DNA of 64,000 nucleotides from Echinostoma caproni (Eukaryota; Platyhelminthes; Trematoda; Plagiorchiida; Echinostomatidae): NCBI GenBank assembly GCA_900618425.1, contig UZAN01039373.1, positions 177,575-241,574 of the forward strand, written 5' to 3'. A program made the translations under genes and the position numbers. This document shows positions 38,108-50,900 of the stretch, one piece after another. Under the pieces are notes generated by a model, which saw only the letters and a list, made by a program, of their open reading frames with translations, ran no database searches and had not been told where the DNA came from. How positions within the stretch are numbered: position 1 is the first letter of the stretch; each line of letters begins with the position of its first letter.

Positions 38108-38589
38108 TCAGTTCAATGATGTGAACAAATCATGAAGCATACGGACCGGGTGACATATAAGGCGGGTACGATAAGGTATGAGGAGTAGTGTGCTCTGTGT
38201 GTTCTTGATCGTATTTGTACATGGGGCAAGTAGAAGGTAGTTAATTATATCCAGATAACGCAAACTTAAAAGGATGACGTAAGTCAGACGGTGCGAAAGT
38301 TTATTACAAGCGTTGGTGTATTGCAACACAACATGATAAATCAATTTTGTTTTGAGTAAACAACAACACATGGAAGAATGTCCAAGTGAGCTGGATATAA
38401 CAAAAGTATCCGTTTGTAATAAACAAGGAAAAGACACCGGAGAGGCATAGAACCAATGAGACAAAATATAAGCACGTACAAACTGTTCTATTAGCAAGGA
38501 AAAAATGACTAATAAAGTAAGGCTTTGGACAAAACAAGAAAGCCTTCTGACGTTAGCGAAGACATTATTCATGTGATCAGACAAAACAA
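38108..38589 (-). pseudogene. LINE reverse transcriptase C-terminal part, open frame
   Basis: This stretch is open for about 160 codons from the gap to a TGA at 38,108-38,110. It contains IEQFVRAYILSHWFYASPV at about 38,490-38,435 followed by SFPCLLQTDTFVIS, matching the FV..C.LP..LYCSP.IFPGLL..D signature that follows the palm in flatworm LINE reverse transcriptases. Later blocks, VVLQYTNACNKLSHR and LIPYRTRL (the latter near 38,160), are in the expected order towards the protein end. Its unbroken state contrasts with the other LINE pieces here. Whether the frame continues across the gap is unknown. Confidence 0.75.
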
Positions 38590-39254
38590 NNNNNNNNNNN
38601 NNNNNNNNNNNNNNNNNNNNNNNNNNNNNNNNNNNNNNNNNNNNNNNNNNNNNNNNNNNNNNNNNNNNNNNNNNNNNNNNNNNNNNNNNNNNNNNNNNNN
38701 NNNNNNNNNNNNNNNNNNNNNNNNNNNNNNNNNNNNNNNNNNNNNNNNNNNNNNNNNNNNNNNNNNNNNNNNNNNNNNNNNNNNNNNNNNNNNNNNNNNN
38801 NNNNNNNNNNNNNNNNNNNNNNNNNNNNNNNNNNNNNNNNNNNNNNNNNNNNNNNNNNNNNNNNNNNNNNNNNNNNNNNNNNNNNNNNNNNNNNNNNNNN
38901 NNNNNNNNNNNNNNNNNNNNNNNNNNNNNNNNNNNNNNNNNNNNNNNNNNNNNNNNNNNNNNNNNNNNNNNNNNNNNNNNNNNNNNNNNNNNNNNNNNNN
39001 NNNNNNNNNNNNNNNNNNNNNNNNNNNNNNNNNNNNNNNNNNNNNNNNNNNNNNNNNNNNNNNNNNNNNNNNNNNNNNNNNNNNNNNNNNNNNNNNNNNN
39101 NNNNNNNNNNNNNNNNNNNNNNNNNNNNNNNNNNNNNNNNNNNNNNNNNNNNNNNNNNNNNNNNNNNNNNNNNNNNNNNNNNNNNNNNNNNNNNNNNNNN
39201 NNNNNNNNNNNNNNNNNNNNNNNNNNNNNNNNNNNNNNNNNNNNNNNNNNNNNN
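38590..39254. other. Assembly gap (665 N)
   Basis: A run of 665 N inside the LINE reverse transcriptase. From the flanking motifs it should contain the palm with the YADD box. A collapsed repeat is the likely reason for the gap. Confidence 0.99.
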
Positions 39255-39960
39255 CGTGTATACTGTTTTCGAAAAGAGAGACAGTAGCCAAGGAGACTAC
39301 AAGGCTTGCATGAATAGACAGAACCGAAACTTTTCAAAACTTGCAATCGGGTCACATCTATAAAACAATCTTATTGTTTTAGATGTATCATCGAGCCATG
39401 ACATAACGAAATGCATCGGAGGAGTAAGCGCATCAACGTTAGACTGCTTACAAGAATAAGCAAATTAATTACAATCCGATTTGTTCAACAGTGGGAACAA
39501 CGCGTGAGATTGTTCTCCCAGAAACCTTCAGCATGGTCAGGGTACAAGCTATAGAATGAAATTTAGTTGAAACTCTCTTGAGACTTGGTCTTAATGTTTG
39601 CTATTCTCCAAAAATCCGGCATTGAACATTGATAAATAAAACGGTTGAGAATTTTGGACAGGATAGATGACAGGAAACTGACGCTTTATTTTCACACAAT
39701 TGGTTGTAATCCATCGGGGTCACTAGTTTTGCAGGGTTTACCGCATTTCGAGGGTAAAATTGGTGCCTTCGAAACGCACACTGTGGGCAACGGGTAAAAC
39801 GTCTACCTGAAAATGAGTTGAAAATCTTAGGGGATGTCCTTATAATAACGTGGTCATGCGACCCAATAGGAGAACGACAGAAAGCGTTGAACATTTCAGA
39901 GCTTTTTAGAAAAGTAGACCAACAAACGTGGCATTCATCCTCGCATGAAGGGTAATTATA

Positions 39961-41497
39961 TTTTCCAAGTTTAATTATTGATATTTAAAAAGTGTGTATT
40001 AAATGATGAAAATCATTACAAACCATACGAAGAGTCCTACCTATGTTATCTTTTAAAGCAAAAATAAGGCAATTTAAAAACTCAGAAAATCCACCTGAGG
40101 AACAGATAGCGGGAATATGTATGATTTAGAGAAATACTGCTCACTGGGTACCTGAGCTTGCATTCGAGAATGGATGCGTTCCAGTCAGGGGTAGATTGAC
40201 TGAATAGAATAAAGGAACTGGTGCACCAGCCGTCCTTCATACACGTGTTAATACTTCCACCACGCATTTGAGATCGGACAGAATGATCAAGGCCGTAGCT
40301 GTAAACTTTGAAAGGTGCCGATCCAGAAACCTCACAGAAGTGAACAAAACATTATATAATAAGGTCCAAAAAATGTGTGCGAATAACCTCAGGTGGGATA
40401 AAACGTAGGCCTTTGTATGGAGTAATATGTCATTTTGTGAGTTCAATGGTAGCTTGGTAGACACAAAACACATTCTTGATTAGTGCAAGATATATGGCAC
40501 TAGACATAGTGGCACGTGTCGAAGGCCAGGAACAACGCACTCAATATTTTCTTTCTCGAAGTATATGTTTACTCTATTCAGAACGAGAGATTTTAATTAC
40601 ACAGTTTGCAGCCACACCATTTATCAGTTAACTTCTGATAGGACTTTATTAGTCATCAGCGTACATTTTTTTTTCTTGTGAAAAAGATGTTATTTATTTG
40701 TATGGACGATAACAAAACAGTCTCTTAATGTAATATACATTTATAAGATTGTATGTAGATTGTTTAACGTGTTGCTCTGTGAAGTGACAAAACGCATGTA
40801 TTTTATTAACTGAGCTTTCTATTTCCTTATGTAATAAACTATGTGGGACCCTAAGTGAATTTACTCAAAACAACAGAAAACCTTGGTTTGGCCCTATCGT
40901 AGATCGACAAACGCCATCTGTTCCAGTTGTACGTAAAACGTTGTGCAAAATGGACTTGCCGCGTTTCAGATTATTGCCAGTCATGGGTCCTGCTTTCGAA
41001 CATTACTGTGACTGCAGTAACATCACACGGTACGCCGGGGTTTGACCTGGTTGGTTTAATAACTACGTTCTCTTTTGTAATGCACCATTATTTTTGATTG
41101 CATATTATGTTTTCACGAAGAGAAAAATGAATAAAACGCACATACCCGACGGTAAACAGTTGGGTAAAATAAGATGTAGACTGTGGATGTTAGCTGTGTT
41201 TGTGAACGAAATACCGCAATGACCAATGAATCCTTAAAGGTGGAAAACTACGCCTTATGGAACAAGTTTCAAAATTAGAATACTCAGAAAGTGATGCATG
41301 TAAGTAATAGCCAATATATATTTTCTAATCGGGTGTAAATGTATTTAGATCGCTTTTTACTATGATCGATTGCATTGCATAATAAGCTAGAGAGAGGGTG
41401 GAGTTACACGACCGCGTGATAGAATGCACATAAACAAATGATAAAGAAAAGGATAAATAACATATTCTTTACTTGAGAAAATGATAAATGGAAAATA
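39961..41497. other. Unassigned, possibly upstream LINE sequence
   Basis: Minus-strand open stretches at 40,082-40,267 and 40,237-40,473 lie where an endonuclease domain would be expected upstream of the LINE. I could not identify endonuclease motifs. Nothing else is supported. Confidence 0.35.
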
Positions 41498-41716
41498 AAC
41501 AGGTGGGTCAGAAAACAAACACTGCGAGAGGAATTTCTTTCGTATGCTCTCATCGGTCAGGTACGTATAACATCATTGTACACACACATGATTAATACTA
41601 ACTAGATTTCTTAATTCACCTCATTTGTCTATCATGTTCGATGTTATACGTACGCGACCGATGAGAGTATGCGAAAGGAATTCCTCTCGCAGTGTTTGTC
41701 TTCTGACTTGCCTGTT
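41498..41716. repeat. Foldback element, 77-bp inverted arms
   Basis: The left arm 41,498-41,574 and right arm 41,640-41,716 are inverted repeats of each other over 77 bases, with nine differences and no gaps (about 88% identical). They are separated by a 65-bp AT-rich spacer. The shared core includes AACACTGCGAGAGGAATT and GTACGTATAACATC. No clear target-site duplication was found. It could be a MITE, two head-to-head copies of a short repeat, or a hairpin RNA locus. Confidence 0.9.
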
Positions 41717-44700
41717 CAAATTCATTACGGATCCAAATGTTTCAGTTAAAAAAAATGTTCAACTAAAATCGATCATTGGTGGAGAAACTTATCATGGGGT
41801 TCATTAAGTGTATCGTCTGTGCAAGGTCTCGTCATAGATCCACATATGAAATAAAGACCAATTACTAATGATCCCGGAGCGTCTGTCACAGTTTAAAAGG
41901 CTTGTAATTATCCCTTCGGAAAGAAGAATAGCTCCCAGGTTGACTTAATTATCATTGATCAGAGGCGCTGTTTGGCGCCATCGTCGCACACCATTCCATA
42001 GATTGTAACTAATAATCTAATCATCTGTCGAATCGATCCAAGCGTATCCAGATACCAAAATCGTTGTCGTAGAAGCCAAGTAGAAAAGCTGTTTGAGCAT
42101 AGGTTTAGGTGCGTAAAAACAGTTTTCTGTGTTCTACGCTTTCCACATCAAATGCATACCCGGTCACGTTTTTACCTAAATCATCCAAACGTATTTCAAG
42201 ATGAAACAGTATCACAGATGATATGTTTAACGAAGAACTTAGAGCTCTGTGACTGAATTACTCAAACGTTTCCAGTAGACAATAGTCGAGACTCACATGC
42301 GACGGTAGCTAATGTCAGGGTCTCTCTGCTAATAAATGCTATAGAGCTACGTTTCACACATCCGAGATAAAAAAGAAGAAACAAGGATGGAGTTCCTACG
42401 TCCGTCGACAAACAAAAAAGTCTATCGGGAAATTGGCTGTCAGTGAAGCAGAATTAATCCCACTGGACGTTTAACAGCAAGAAATAAACAGGTATCGGAA
42501 GAATAATACACAATAAGTTTACGAATTTGTTGAGGTTATTCCAAAATTTCAGTGCCAGCGTGATTGTATCTCATGGTGGCGGCCAAGTTTTTTGTAGCGA
42601 CGATGAAACATGCTTTTGCACGAGTAGCAACAGTGGTGGATCACATAATGAAATATATTATGTCCTCAAAGATGTAATGCAGTCCATCAGTTTCTTTTGA
42701 ACTCGAACATACAAATTCCGGTTTATATTACTCCTTTCAAATGTGTCTGTTTTGTATCAAGACGCTTTTTGGCACAATACACGGAAAATGCCCGTGAAGA
42801 CAAAAACGATTGGTTTGTAATTAGGCCCCAGCTTCGGACTACACAATCCTCGGCACCGCCTTTTATTCTACCAAACTGAATGATCCGGTTGTTAGCGTTG
42901 TGTAATGGTGCCCCGAAATACACAAATAACCTTGTTTGATCTGATGGGCGGAGGAAAGAAAAAAAAGGATTTTTTCTTTGAAGCATTACCTTTCTTATCG
43001 TTGCTCATTGTTAAATGTCGCCAAACCAAGGAAGACTGGGGTCGGGTTCTCATTGGTTTACGAATTTAAACAATGACCGGATACGTCGATGAAAAGACCA
43101 AAATACAGACATATTTTGCAATTTGTTCGCAAAATGTTTTCAAAAAAAGCGCTTTAGCCACCATGTCACACCATGAAGACCATATGAGCTCTGATCGAAA
43201 TATGCAGTCAGTCAACGGAACAGACGGGCAGAAAAAGGCATATTTTCAGATGCGCTCAAGTGACCAATACAATTCGGGAACAGATAAGAATTGTTAAATT
43301 TTAATAACGCTAACTTTTGGTCTGTATTTGTTTGGATCGTTTCGAATCAGGTACTAATTTCAGCAATGCATGGTCAGATTTATTCATCGTCCTTTTACCG
43401 ATCGGCATACTAATTTCCTTCACCAATGCAACCTGTTTATGAACATCGATTGCCTCCAGGTTCGCGAATGTAGATTAAGTCCTGCTTTTATTTAACATGT
43501 GCTTACCGTCATCCATTAGTATTGCACCAGATTAATTGATTTTGTTGAACGTTCTCTACTTGTGACGGTCCTTGAACCGTGACGTTCCCCACAAATGACA
43601 CATAAGTGTGGGTTAGCTAGATCAGCGATAATTTGTTCGTCTGATTTTGTGACCAGACGCTGCCTATTCCTTGCAATCCACTCCTATGAGTGACCAAAGA
43701 TAGATCGCATATGTTCAGACCGTAGTTTGCCCAAAACGTATGTGTGCATATACATATAGACACCGAAATAGAGCATACGCATATTTTTATGTCACAAATA
43801 GCATGCGGATCGTTGACTACCATGTTAAATTGGATCGGATTAGAGCGACTCCACATGATACACATCCGCAGCCGAATAAATAGAATCTGATCTATCGAAC
43901 CAGAATCACATGTAGTAATACGACTAGTTCCTTCGAATAGGGGCGATAAATTTGACTTGACGCATCATTAATCCTCTACACTTTCTCTTGCAGTCTAAGG
44001 ACATGTTTTAGATTCCTGCTAGAAAATTCAAGTTATTTCGTTCGCTTTTTCTTCGCGGTAGATCGAATCAGTGAAAGGTTAATGGGACCAGATTTATCAC
44101 TGCTCGATTGGACTTTAATGTTACACATTTAAAGATTCAGACTGCATCTATTTATATACCCCCCTCTCTCGACTGTTCCACCTTCCCTCACTTTTCCCGA
44201 TTCCATGCAAAACATTGATTAAACTAAGTACCCTATTGCCTAAAAATCATTTATCATAGAATGGGGGGGCTTGTCGCGCTTGCATTTAGTTATGCGTAAT
44301 GTTGAAAAACCCACTTTATTGTTTAAAAAACGTGCTACAGCAACAAATTACCGTAAATACCGGATGTGATCATCTTCGACATAATTCGAGTTCAATTCGG
44401 AACCTCACGATCCATTCGAGCGACTAGCTCTGTTGTGGGTTTTTTGTTCAGTCTATTGATTAAACATTAGGGGATTACGAATGATCTCAGACCAGTTGTT
44501 TTGTACAGATTGCAACGCTGCGATTGAATTCGTTGTTTGATCATTTCTATGCCATCAGTGCACCTTTAAAAAGACCGGTTCAAACGATTCAATCAATAAA
44601 AAGCTATGTACTGAATTTCTTCGCAATTCGTGAACTTAAAAGCTGAAGAAAAATGTACAGGTGTTTGCGAATTCCCGTGTCTGATCAGCATCATAAATCA

Positions 44701-45824
44701 ATCGGCCCAAATGATAATCGGACCAAGAACGTGTCAGGTAGAACGTGGGGAAAACTACTCATTTGATCTTCCACCAGCATATTAGGCAATTTCACTCGGT
44801 CGGTAGAGGGAGGGTTCAACACAAGGCATTGATAAAAGGTAGTCTAGTTAGTAATTTTTTCAATCGGTCTTAACCCTGAATGCTAGTGCCCAGACAAGAA
44901 AGAGACGATGTCCGTACAAGGCTTACAAAGAAAGCTAGGTATATTTTGGATGGGAAAGTGTGAAGGGTCGAATAACGTTAAGGTGGTTAAATTAATCATT
45001 GATTTCCCCCCTCAGTTGAATCGACAGGTTTACACGGCTGATAGGGTCTGACTACGTTGTGAAGGGGTTTCCATATTTTTATTTGGCTTAGCGTTAGGAC
45101 TACTAGACATGACGAAACTCATCACAAGTTCGAATAATATATTTCACTGGGCTCTTCGAGTGAGTACTGCACAAAGGATTCGACGAAAGCGATTTAACAA
45201 TAGCACATTAGCACTCATAAATCCGCGTTTCAAATGCATCCGTGTAGTTGTCTTTAACAACTTGCGTCCGCGTTACACAACAGCAGAATGAAGCTTTGGC
45301 ATAGGTCACTAGGGATAAATTCATTATGATTTTATTTGCCCGCTGCCATACGCCAGTTATCCCATGAACCGAAACTTGTACTGTCAATTGTTTAAGTGTC
45401 ACTGAATCCAAACTTTGGGAAAGCCAATCAAACGGTGTTTCGAATCTGTAACAGGTGGCAGATTTTACTTGGTAGAACGATTCAATGAAAGTCTCTGAGA
45501 TATTCATCTATTCGTCGTCAACTTCTATTCAACTATTGGACCAGTAATCACAATTTGTAGATAAAGAAGACGGAAACAACTACGGCTTCTTATTACGGTA
45601 AAAATACAAGTGTTGATGATCAACCATACAACCTACGAACAAGAATGTCGGTTTACAACTGGCTAGCTTGAGGTTGGAGTCGAATGGTACGAACCGTTCT
45701 CAAGACCCGAAATATTAGTAATGTTCAATAGCGTAAGATGTGATGTCTATAATAAATTTGCGCAGATGAACTGTAATATATCGTGCGTAAGCAAAACGAA
45801 AAGCGGTTTGATAAGCTCTCTTGT
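41717..45824. other. Unassigned sequence
   Basis: About 4 kb with no supported element; frames stay below 90 codons. Confidence 0.5.
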
Positions 45825-45945
45825 ACTCAAGTAGGTAGTATTTTTCTATTCAGTCAGTGAGGTCCCTGGTTCAAACCATCTGTCCGGTAAGCGGATTTGC
45901 TCCATCGATTGGGCCCAACTAGATAGATATAACTCTTGATTAACT
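45825..45945 (+). mobile_element. Possible tRNA-derived SINE remnant
   Basis: An A-box-like CAAGTAGGTAGTATT and a B-box-like CCTGGTTCAAACCATC are followed by GCGGATTTGCTCCATCGATT and CCCAACTAGATAGATATAAC. AGTGAGGTCCCTGGTTC matches SINE A (TGAGGTCCCTGCTTCG near 25,575). No hammerhead is kept. Confidence 0.4.
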
Positions 45946-47801
45946 CCTCGTCTTTCATTATCCGTTATATTCTCTTTTTACAGGAGGAAATGTATTAAAG
46001 AAACAAATCAATTCTCCTACTGTGGCAAATAGTTAGTTCACGACAACCTTGTGAGCTCGATATTGTACACGAGAAAAATACTACCGATGCTGATGACATC
46101 AAAAAACATGTGAATATTTCCTTGGCTTTTGTGCAATCTAGTCATTGATTAGAACATTTGGCACGTTTTGAAAACAACAATCAAGATTTACTCTCTGAAA
46201 ACTCTTGGTTTGACAGTTTTGTAAACAATGGATCTGGTTCATCTATTCCAGTTAGTTAAAATGTCTACCACTGCATCTGATAAGTATTCCTGTTTGAAGT
46301 AAAACAATACCGAGCCCTCAGTTGGAAAATACACCAAACTTGCTGACGATTGGTTCATATCTTTATACAGGCTACAACCTATTATGAGTCAACCATATCC
46401 ACATGTGTTACCTTTTGCTGTGTGAAACTTACCTAAAGGTTTCAGTTAACTGGAAAAAGCTTTTGGGAGATGTTGACCGTGTGGCTTTCATTACACGGCA
46501 TAAACTGCTCTGGTTTTGAACGCCCATTTTTAGGTTAGTCGGCCGGTTAGGATTAAAGAACATTTACAGTGACTGGAGCATGGCCAAGTATTGCTGGTGT
46601 GACTCTAATCGTTGTGCAGTTTGTAGAGTTATGACGCGTGGTTGACAAGTGTTCATTTTTGCTGTAATATCTCGATTCTAACCAGACTTAACTCGAGAGC
46701 AGCGTGGTTCGGAACTGTAATAGCCGTGGATGCGATACTACTCTTATGTAGTCTGAACTGTGTGTAAAACGGAAACTGATTCAAACGACCAAACTTTCCT
46801 GGGTCGGGAAAGAGTCAGTGGTTCGTGCAGGAGATAATGAGGGCATTTTGTTAAATTTACATCTACATCTGACAATCGCATCCACTCAAATTCGATTGTG
46901 TATTGTTTCAACACGTATGACCAACTCAATTTATGTTTGGCATTCCCTTATTTCATTTATTATGAATACTATAATTTTATATGGTTCAGCAATAATTCAC
47001 GGAGATCAGAGTGTTGCTGTGGCAAGTGCAATTAAAACATGAAAGTTGCATTCGTTTTTAGCGACAGGCTAAATAAATAAGTGCTGTCACTCTCGTAGTT
47101 TTGCCGTCGAATGACAGATCATACAGACAACATAAACCTCCGGTTGGCGGTACTAAAATTATTTCTCACTGCTGCACTCTAAAGTAGCTTACCGTTTCAG
47201 CTGGTGTGTTTTTATGTGCCAACATCCCGTACGGTGTTTCTTCGTCAAGTCCAGACAGTCGATGAACGTTTCCGGCTGGCCGTTCTGTATAACTGTCTTC
47301 CGCACAGCTGATACTCTTGTCTTCTCGGGATTTCCGGAGAAGAAATGTCTCTCTCCGGAAAGGGTTACAAAGCCATGGAAATTTGTTTTATTTTATTCTA
47401 AGTAGATAGCTGAATAAATTCATCTCAAGGTGTTAATGTCGTACCTTTCAGGAATTAGAATGGAGCAATCGTCTGGGAAGAGTACAAAACTGACTAAATT
47501 AGGATGTCCTACGTTGATTAGCAACAACATTTTGTGGAGTTTTCATGGAATTACGGAAATTTACTGTTGTGGAGTAGTGATAGAACTTAGCATTTGGAGA
47601 CACTGACTGCAATGCCAGTCTTACTGAATAACTCCTAAGGTAAAATTGATGCTTTCTTGAATACTAATGAGCCATCGTTTTCTGTTATTGTATTATAGCT
47701 TTGCGTGTGATCATGTATGCATATTGTTTGCTGCCCTTTGGTCAATTGTATTTTCCTTACTCAATGTGAGGAAAAGTCGGAAAGACGGAATCTATTTTTG
47801 T
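45946..47801. other. Unassigned sequence
   Basis: No supported gene. A small hairpin (TTTCCGGAGA at 47,331-47,340 and its complement at 47,352-47,361) is present with no clear context. Confidence 0.45.
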
Positions 47802-47980
47802 GTAGTGCCATGACCAAGTGGTTAGGTCATCAACTTGTGACCCGGGTATCCTGGGTTCGAACCGTTCTACCGCCGCCAGTCTTCCCTATTTCTGTACCTT
47901 CTCAGACAGTCTTTGTATGGTCGCGCACTCCTTTCCCGGAAGTCGACTGTACTTTTATATATATATAATAAATTAAAAGG
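47802..47980 (+). mobile_element. SINE D (tRNA-derived)
   Basis: GTAGTGCCATGACCAAGTGG begins a tRNA-like head with A box TGACCAAGTGGTTAGG (about 47,810-47,826) and B box GGGTTCGAACC (47,853-47,863), the best-kept Pol III promoter pair in the window. An unrelated body follows and ends in a TATATATATATAATAAATT tail. The 5' and 3' sides of the head do not form an acceptor stem, so it is not a working tRNA gene. Confidence 0.7.
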
Positions 47981-50900
47981 AAGTAAACAGACATTTATTT
48001 TATATTTATGACCAATTTGATAGAAAAGAGCCGCGAATGCGAAACGCAAATCCATATGGTCTCTTCTCGTAGGGATGCTTTATTACAACCAAGCAGGTTT
48101 TCTTTTACAACGGTATCGGATGTTTCATTCGGTCACATGCTTTGGATTAGTGAAGATAAACTCTGTTCATCCAATACCCCGGGTTTACTGCTCTTGTCTA
48201 TTTCTTTTAAATGAGAAGCAAAACACTACCACAGAAACACTTCCCCCGGAACCCGTGTTTTAATTGGCTAAATAACATCATATCTTTCTAAGTGTCCCTG
48301 AACAAACTCTTCCCCAATGGACTCTATGACTTCGGATCACGTTTACCAAATAATTACAGACCTGGAGTTGTTGGGATCACTAAGACAGTCACGTTTGCAA
48401 AACGGTAAAATGATGCCTTGTGACCTTTGTTGTGAGATACTATTCACTTATGAGTAGTAGATAACTTTCAATGACGAAACATATAATAAGACCACCGAGG
48501 ACCAAGTGATGTCTGAAAGAATGACTACTGCCCTGTGCATTATTCGATGTGTCGCCAAGAACGATGTTGGTATGGTTCTGATGAGATGTCTTTTGTGTTG
48601 TATAGCGAATTGGTGATATCCCATCTGAAATCTTCAATGAACGAATATCCTCCACCAGCACCGTCTTGCGGAATTATAACACCACTCATTCCGCAGTGGT
48701 TCGTATATGGGATTCGCCTAAGAGAAGCTGTTTTGCGAGTGTACGTTTTACTCGTCTTGTTAATCTTAAACAAATTATTTTTTAGAGTTTACCATGAACT
48801 CTTTTACAGGGAGCAGTGCAGAATATAAAGGAGGATTAAACTGGTTTCGTATAAACTTGGCATATTGAGGTTCGTTTGTAGTTGTTTTGACCAGACTCTC
48901 GCCACTTAGCACCGGTATTGTGTGCTCGACTTTCCGATTTCAGTGTAAATAGGGGAACGGACCTTGAGGTTAGAGATACCTCCCTACACCGGCGACATGT
49001 GGTACCGAAGCTTATCCTCCAGCATGAACCAGGTACAGTGATTTGTCGGCAGTCGATATTTCTCCAAATGCACTATATCTGGAGGTATTTCTGTTCACGA
49101 TCAGAGATTTCTATTTCATCGTAGGACGACTCAGACTAGTTGGTGTTCGGATGCTGGATTTGACGAAAGACTCAACATTACTTAGTAATGGTACTGGGTT
49201 TGCATGATCGCAAGTAAATCTTCACTAAGGTATCGATGGATTAGGTTCTTGACTAGAGGACCGGTACTGAATGAACTGTGCTAGTTTTTACAATCTTACT
49301 TATTCCGTGTAAGAACCACTTTTCGAATATTTCCTTTCAATAGAAGCGCCACAGTAGTATTTTAAGAGCTATAAGTGAGGGCCCTTGCATTAGCTAATTG
49401 ATTGATAGTGACAAAGCCAATAAGTGCGCTAAGACCGGCAGCACAATGAGGAAATTATACTGTTAAATATGAACTACAAGCGAAATGCATTATTTTGTAT
49501 CAGTGGTTTCTGTTTTAGGAGATGTTACCTGCAAATGCTTTCTATTTAGCAATTCGCAGCTTGTTGTTTCGAAAATTTGTGGTTCCTGCGAGGAGATCAC
49601 GTTTCTTGAAATGGTGAATCCTAACTCACTAGCCACAACGCAATGGAGAATAATGATCATTCCCCGATCACTTATCTCCAGGAAATCTATCAACATACGG
49701 ACACATAGAGCGTTACAAACAGAATTTTCGTTTCCCTGACTACTCTAGTTACCTTAAAATATTTTACGTAGTTTCAAAATGATAAAAAAATAATGTTTAT
49801 GTATATGCATACACAATTGTAGAAAACAGTGAGATGAATCGAATAAAAAAATATGGATAAAGAGAATCAAAGTAACCAACCAAGCTTGCTGTGCGACTGT
49901 TCTCCTCTGAACATGGTCCGACGAAGAAGACCAGCCTTCTCCCAACACATCGATACGGTATTTCGGCGCTGTGATGAATGAGAGCTGGAGTGAGTAACGG
50001 AGTTATTGGCAATCAGTAGGAAATTGTGGACACATGGGATTCACATTAAACAGTTTGAATAGTTAAAAATATGCGAGGGATAGTCCAGGAAGCAAATCAA
50101 ATGTAGCAGATATGAAATAGATTGATCAGCGGTCAAAATATTGTTTGGAATTGCAAGAAGTTTGGATGCTGGATGCAGATTCACAAGCAATTTTCGCAAG
50201 ACTGAAATTACTCAAATGTTGGTGTCCCTAGAATCAATGATACTCAGAAATGAATGAAATCACAACAAGTTAATGGATTGCAAGCTTTGGGGATAGAGAA
50301 GGTATGGTAAGTATCGCACAAAGGAAAATAACATATGACCATAAGTGACAAAATCACGGAAAGGGTTGAGAGTAGAGGAACAAAAGATAACCTATGAGGA
50401 GAAAGGATCAGGTAGCAAATAGCACGGAAGCATGCCGTACACCGAAGTGCTCGAGATATCCGGGTACACTAGACGCGCCCCCAAGTGGGTGTCGCAGGGT
50501 CAAATGTGTGATTCGTACGTCATCACGTCGCCAGCGGATTTTTGACAAGCGAGATCGTATTGGGATTTGTTTAAAATTTTTAGCCTTCTCATGTGGCAGT
50601 TAATGTGGACGTTGCAACTGAGACGGATTACATTCAACTGCTGAGGAATGTGTCGTGTGAAAAGATTTGGGAAGAAAAGGACACGGACAAGAAAGATAAT
50701 CTCTTGCGCACAAGTCACAAGAACGATTGGTGGGACGCCACGTGGACACCCTGATAGTGGTCTGGTCTGAACATCGTTCCCAGTACCGTCTAGGGAGAAA
50801 GGTATAATCCATTCGGGGAAAACATGCCAGGAAATCACATAAGCTGTTTCAGTCAGTAGACTAGAAACATCGAAATTTGTGATACCAGGGGAACGTTAGC

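Larger units (their letters stand above)
38108..39960 (-). mobile_element. Non-LTR retrotransposon (LINE), partial, interrupted by gap
   Basis: On the minus strand two parts of one reverse transcriptase appear in the correct order and spacing. The upstream part (about 39,800-39,480) reads SDPDGLQPIV at about 39,721-39,692, then IPDFWR-like SMPDFWRI near 39,605, then an YxSIACTLTMLKV block. This matches the GPDGL...IPxxWR...YRPISLT region before the palm. The downstream part (38,589-38,108) is the domain after the palm. The catalytic YADD region falls in the 665-bp gap. No supported endonuclease upstream. The upstream part carries stops; the downstream part does not. Confidence 0.8.

Noticed and set aside
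38108..39355. A single 415-codon minus-strand protein
   Set aside because: Its middle is the 665-N gap. Only the part from 38,589 to 38,108 is readable, and it is a LINE reverse transcriptase end.
43330..43390. TCGAAAC with nearby CTGA on the minus strand as a hammerhead
   Set aside because: The core CTGATGA is absent and stem II cannot form.
47802..47875. Functional tRNA gene
   Set aside because: A and B boxes are good, but the 5' and 3' sides do not form an acceptor stem and a SINE-like body and tail follow.
48535..48828. 97-codon plus and 77-codon minus overlapping frames
   Set aside because: Both strands are open over the same bases with no domain on either, the pattern expected by chance.
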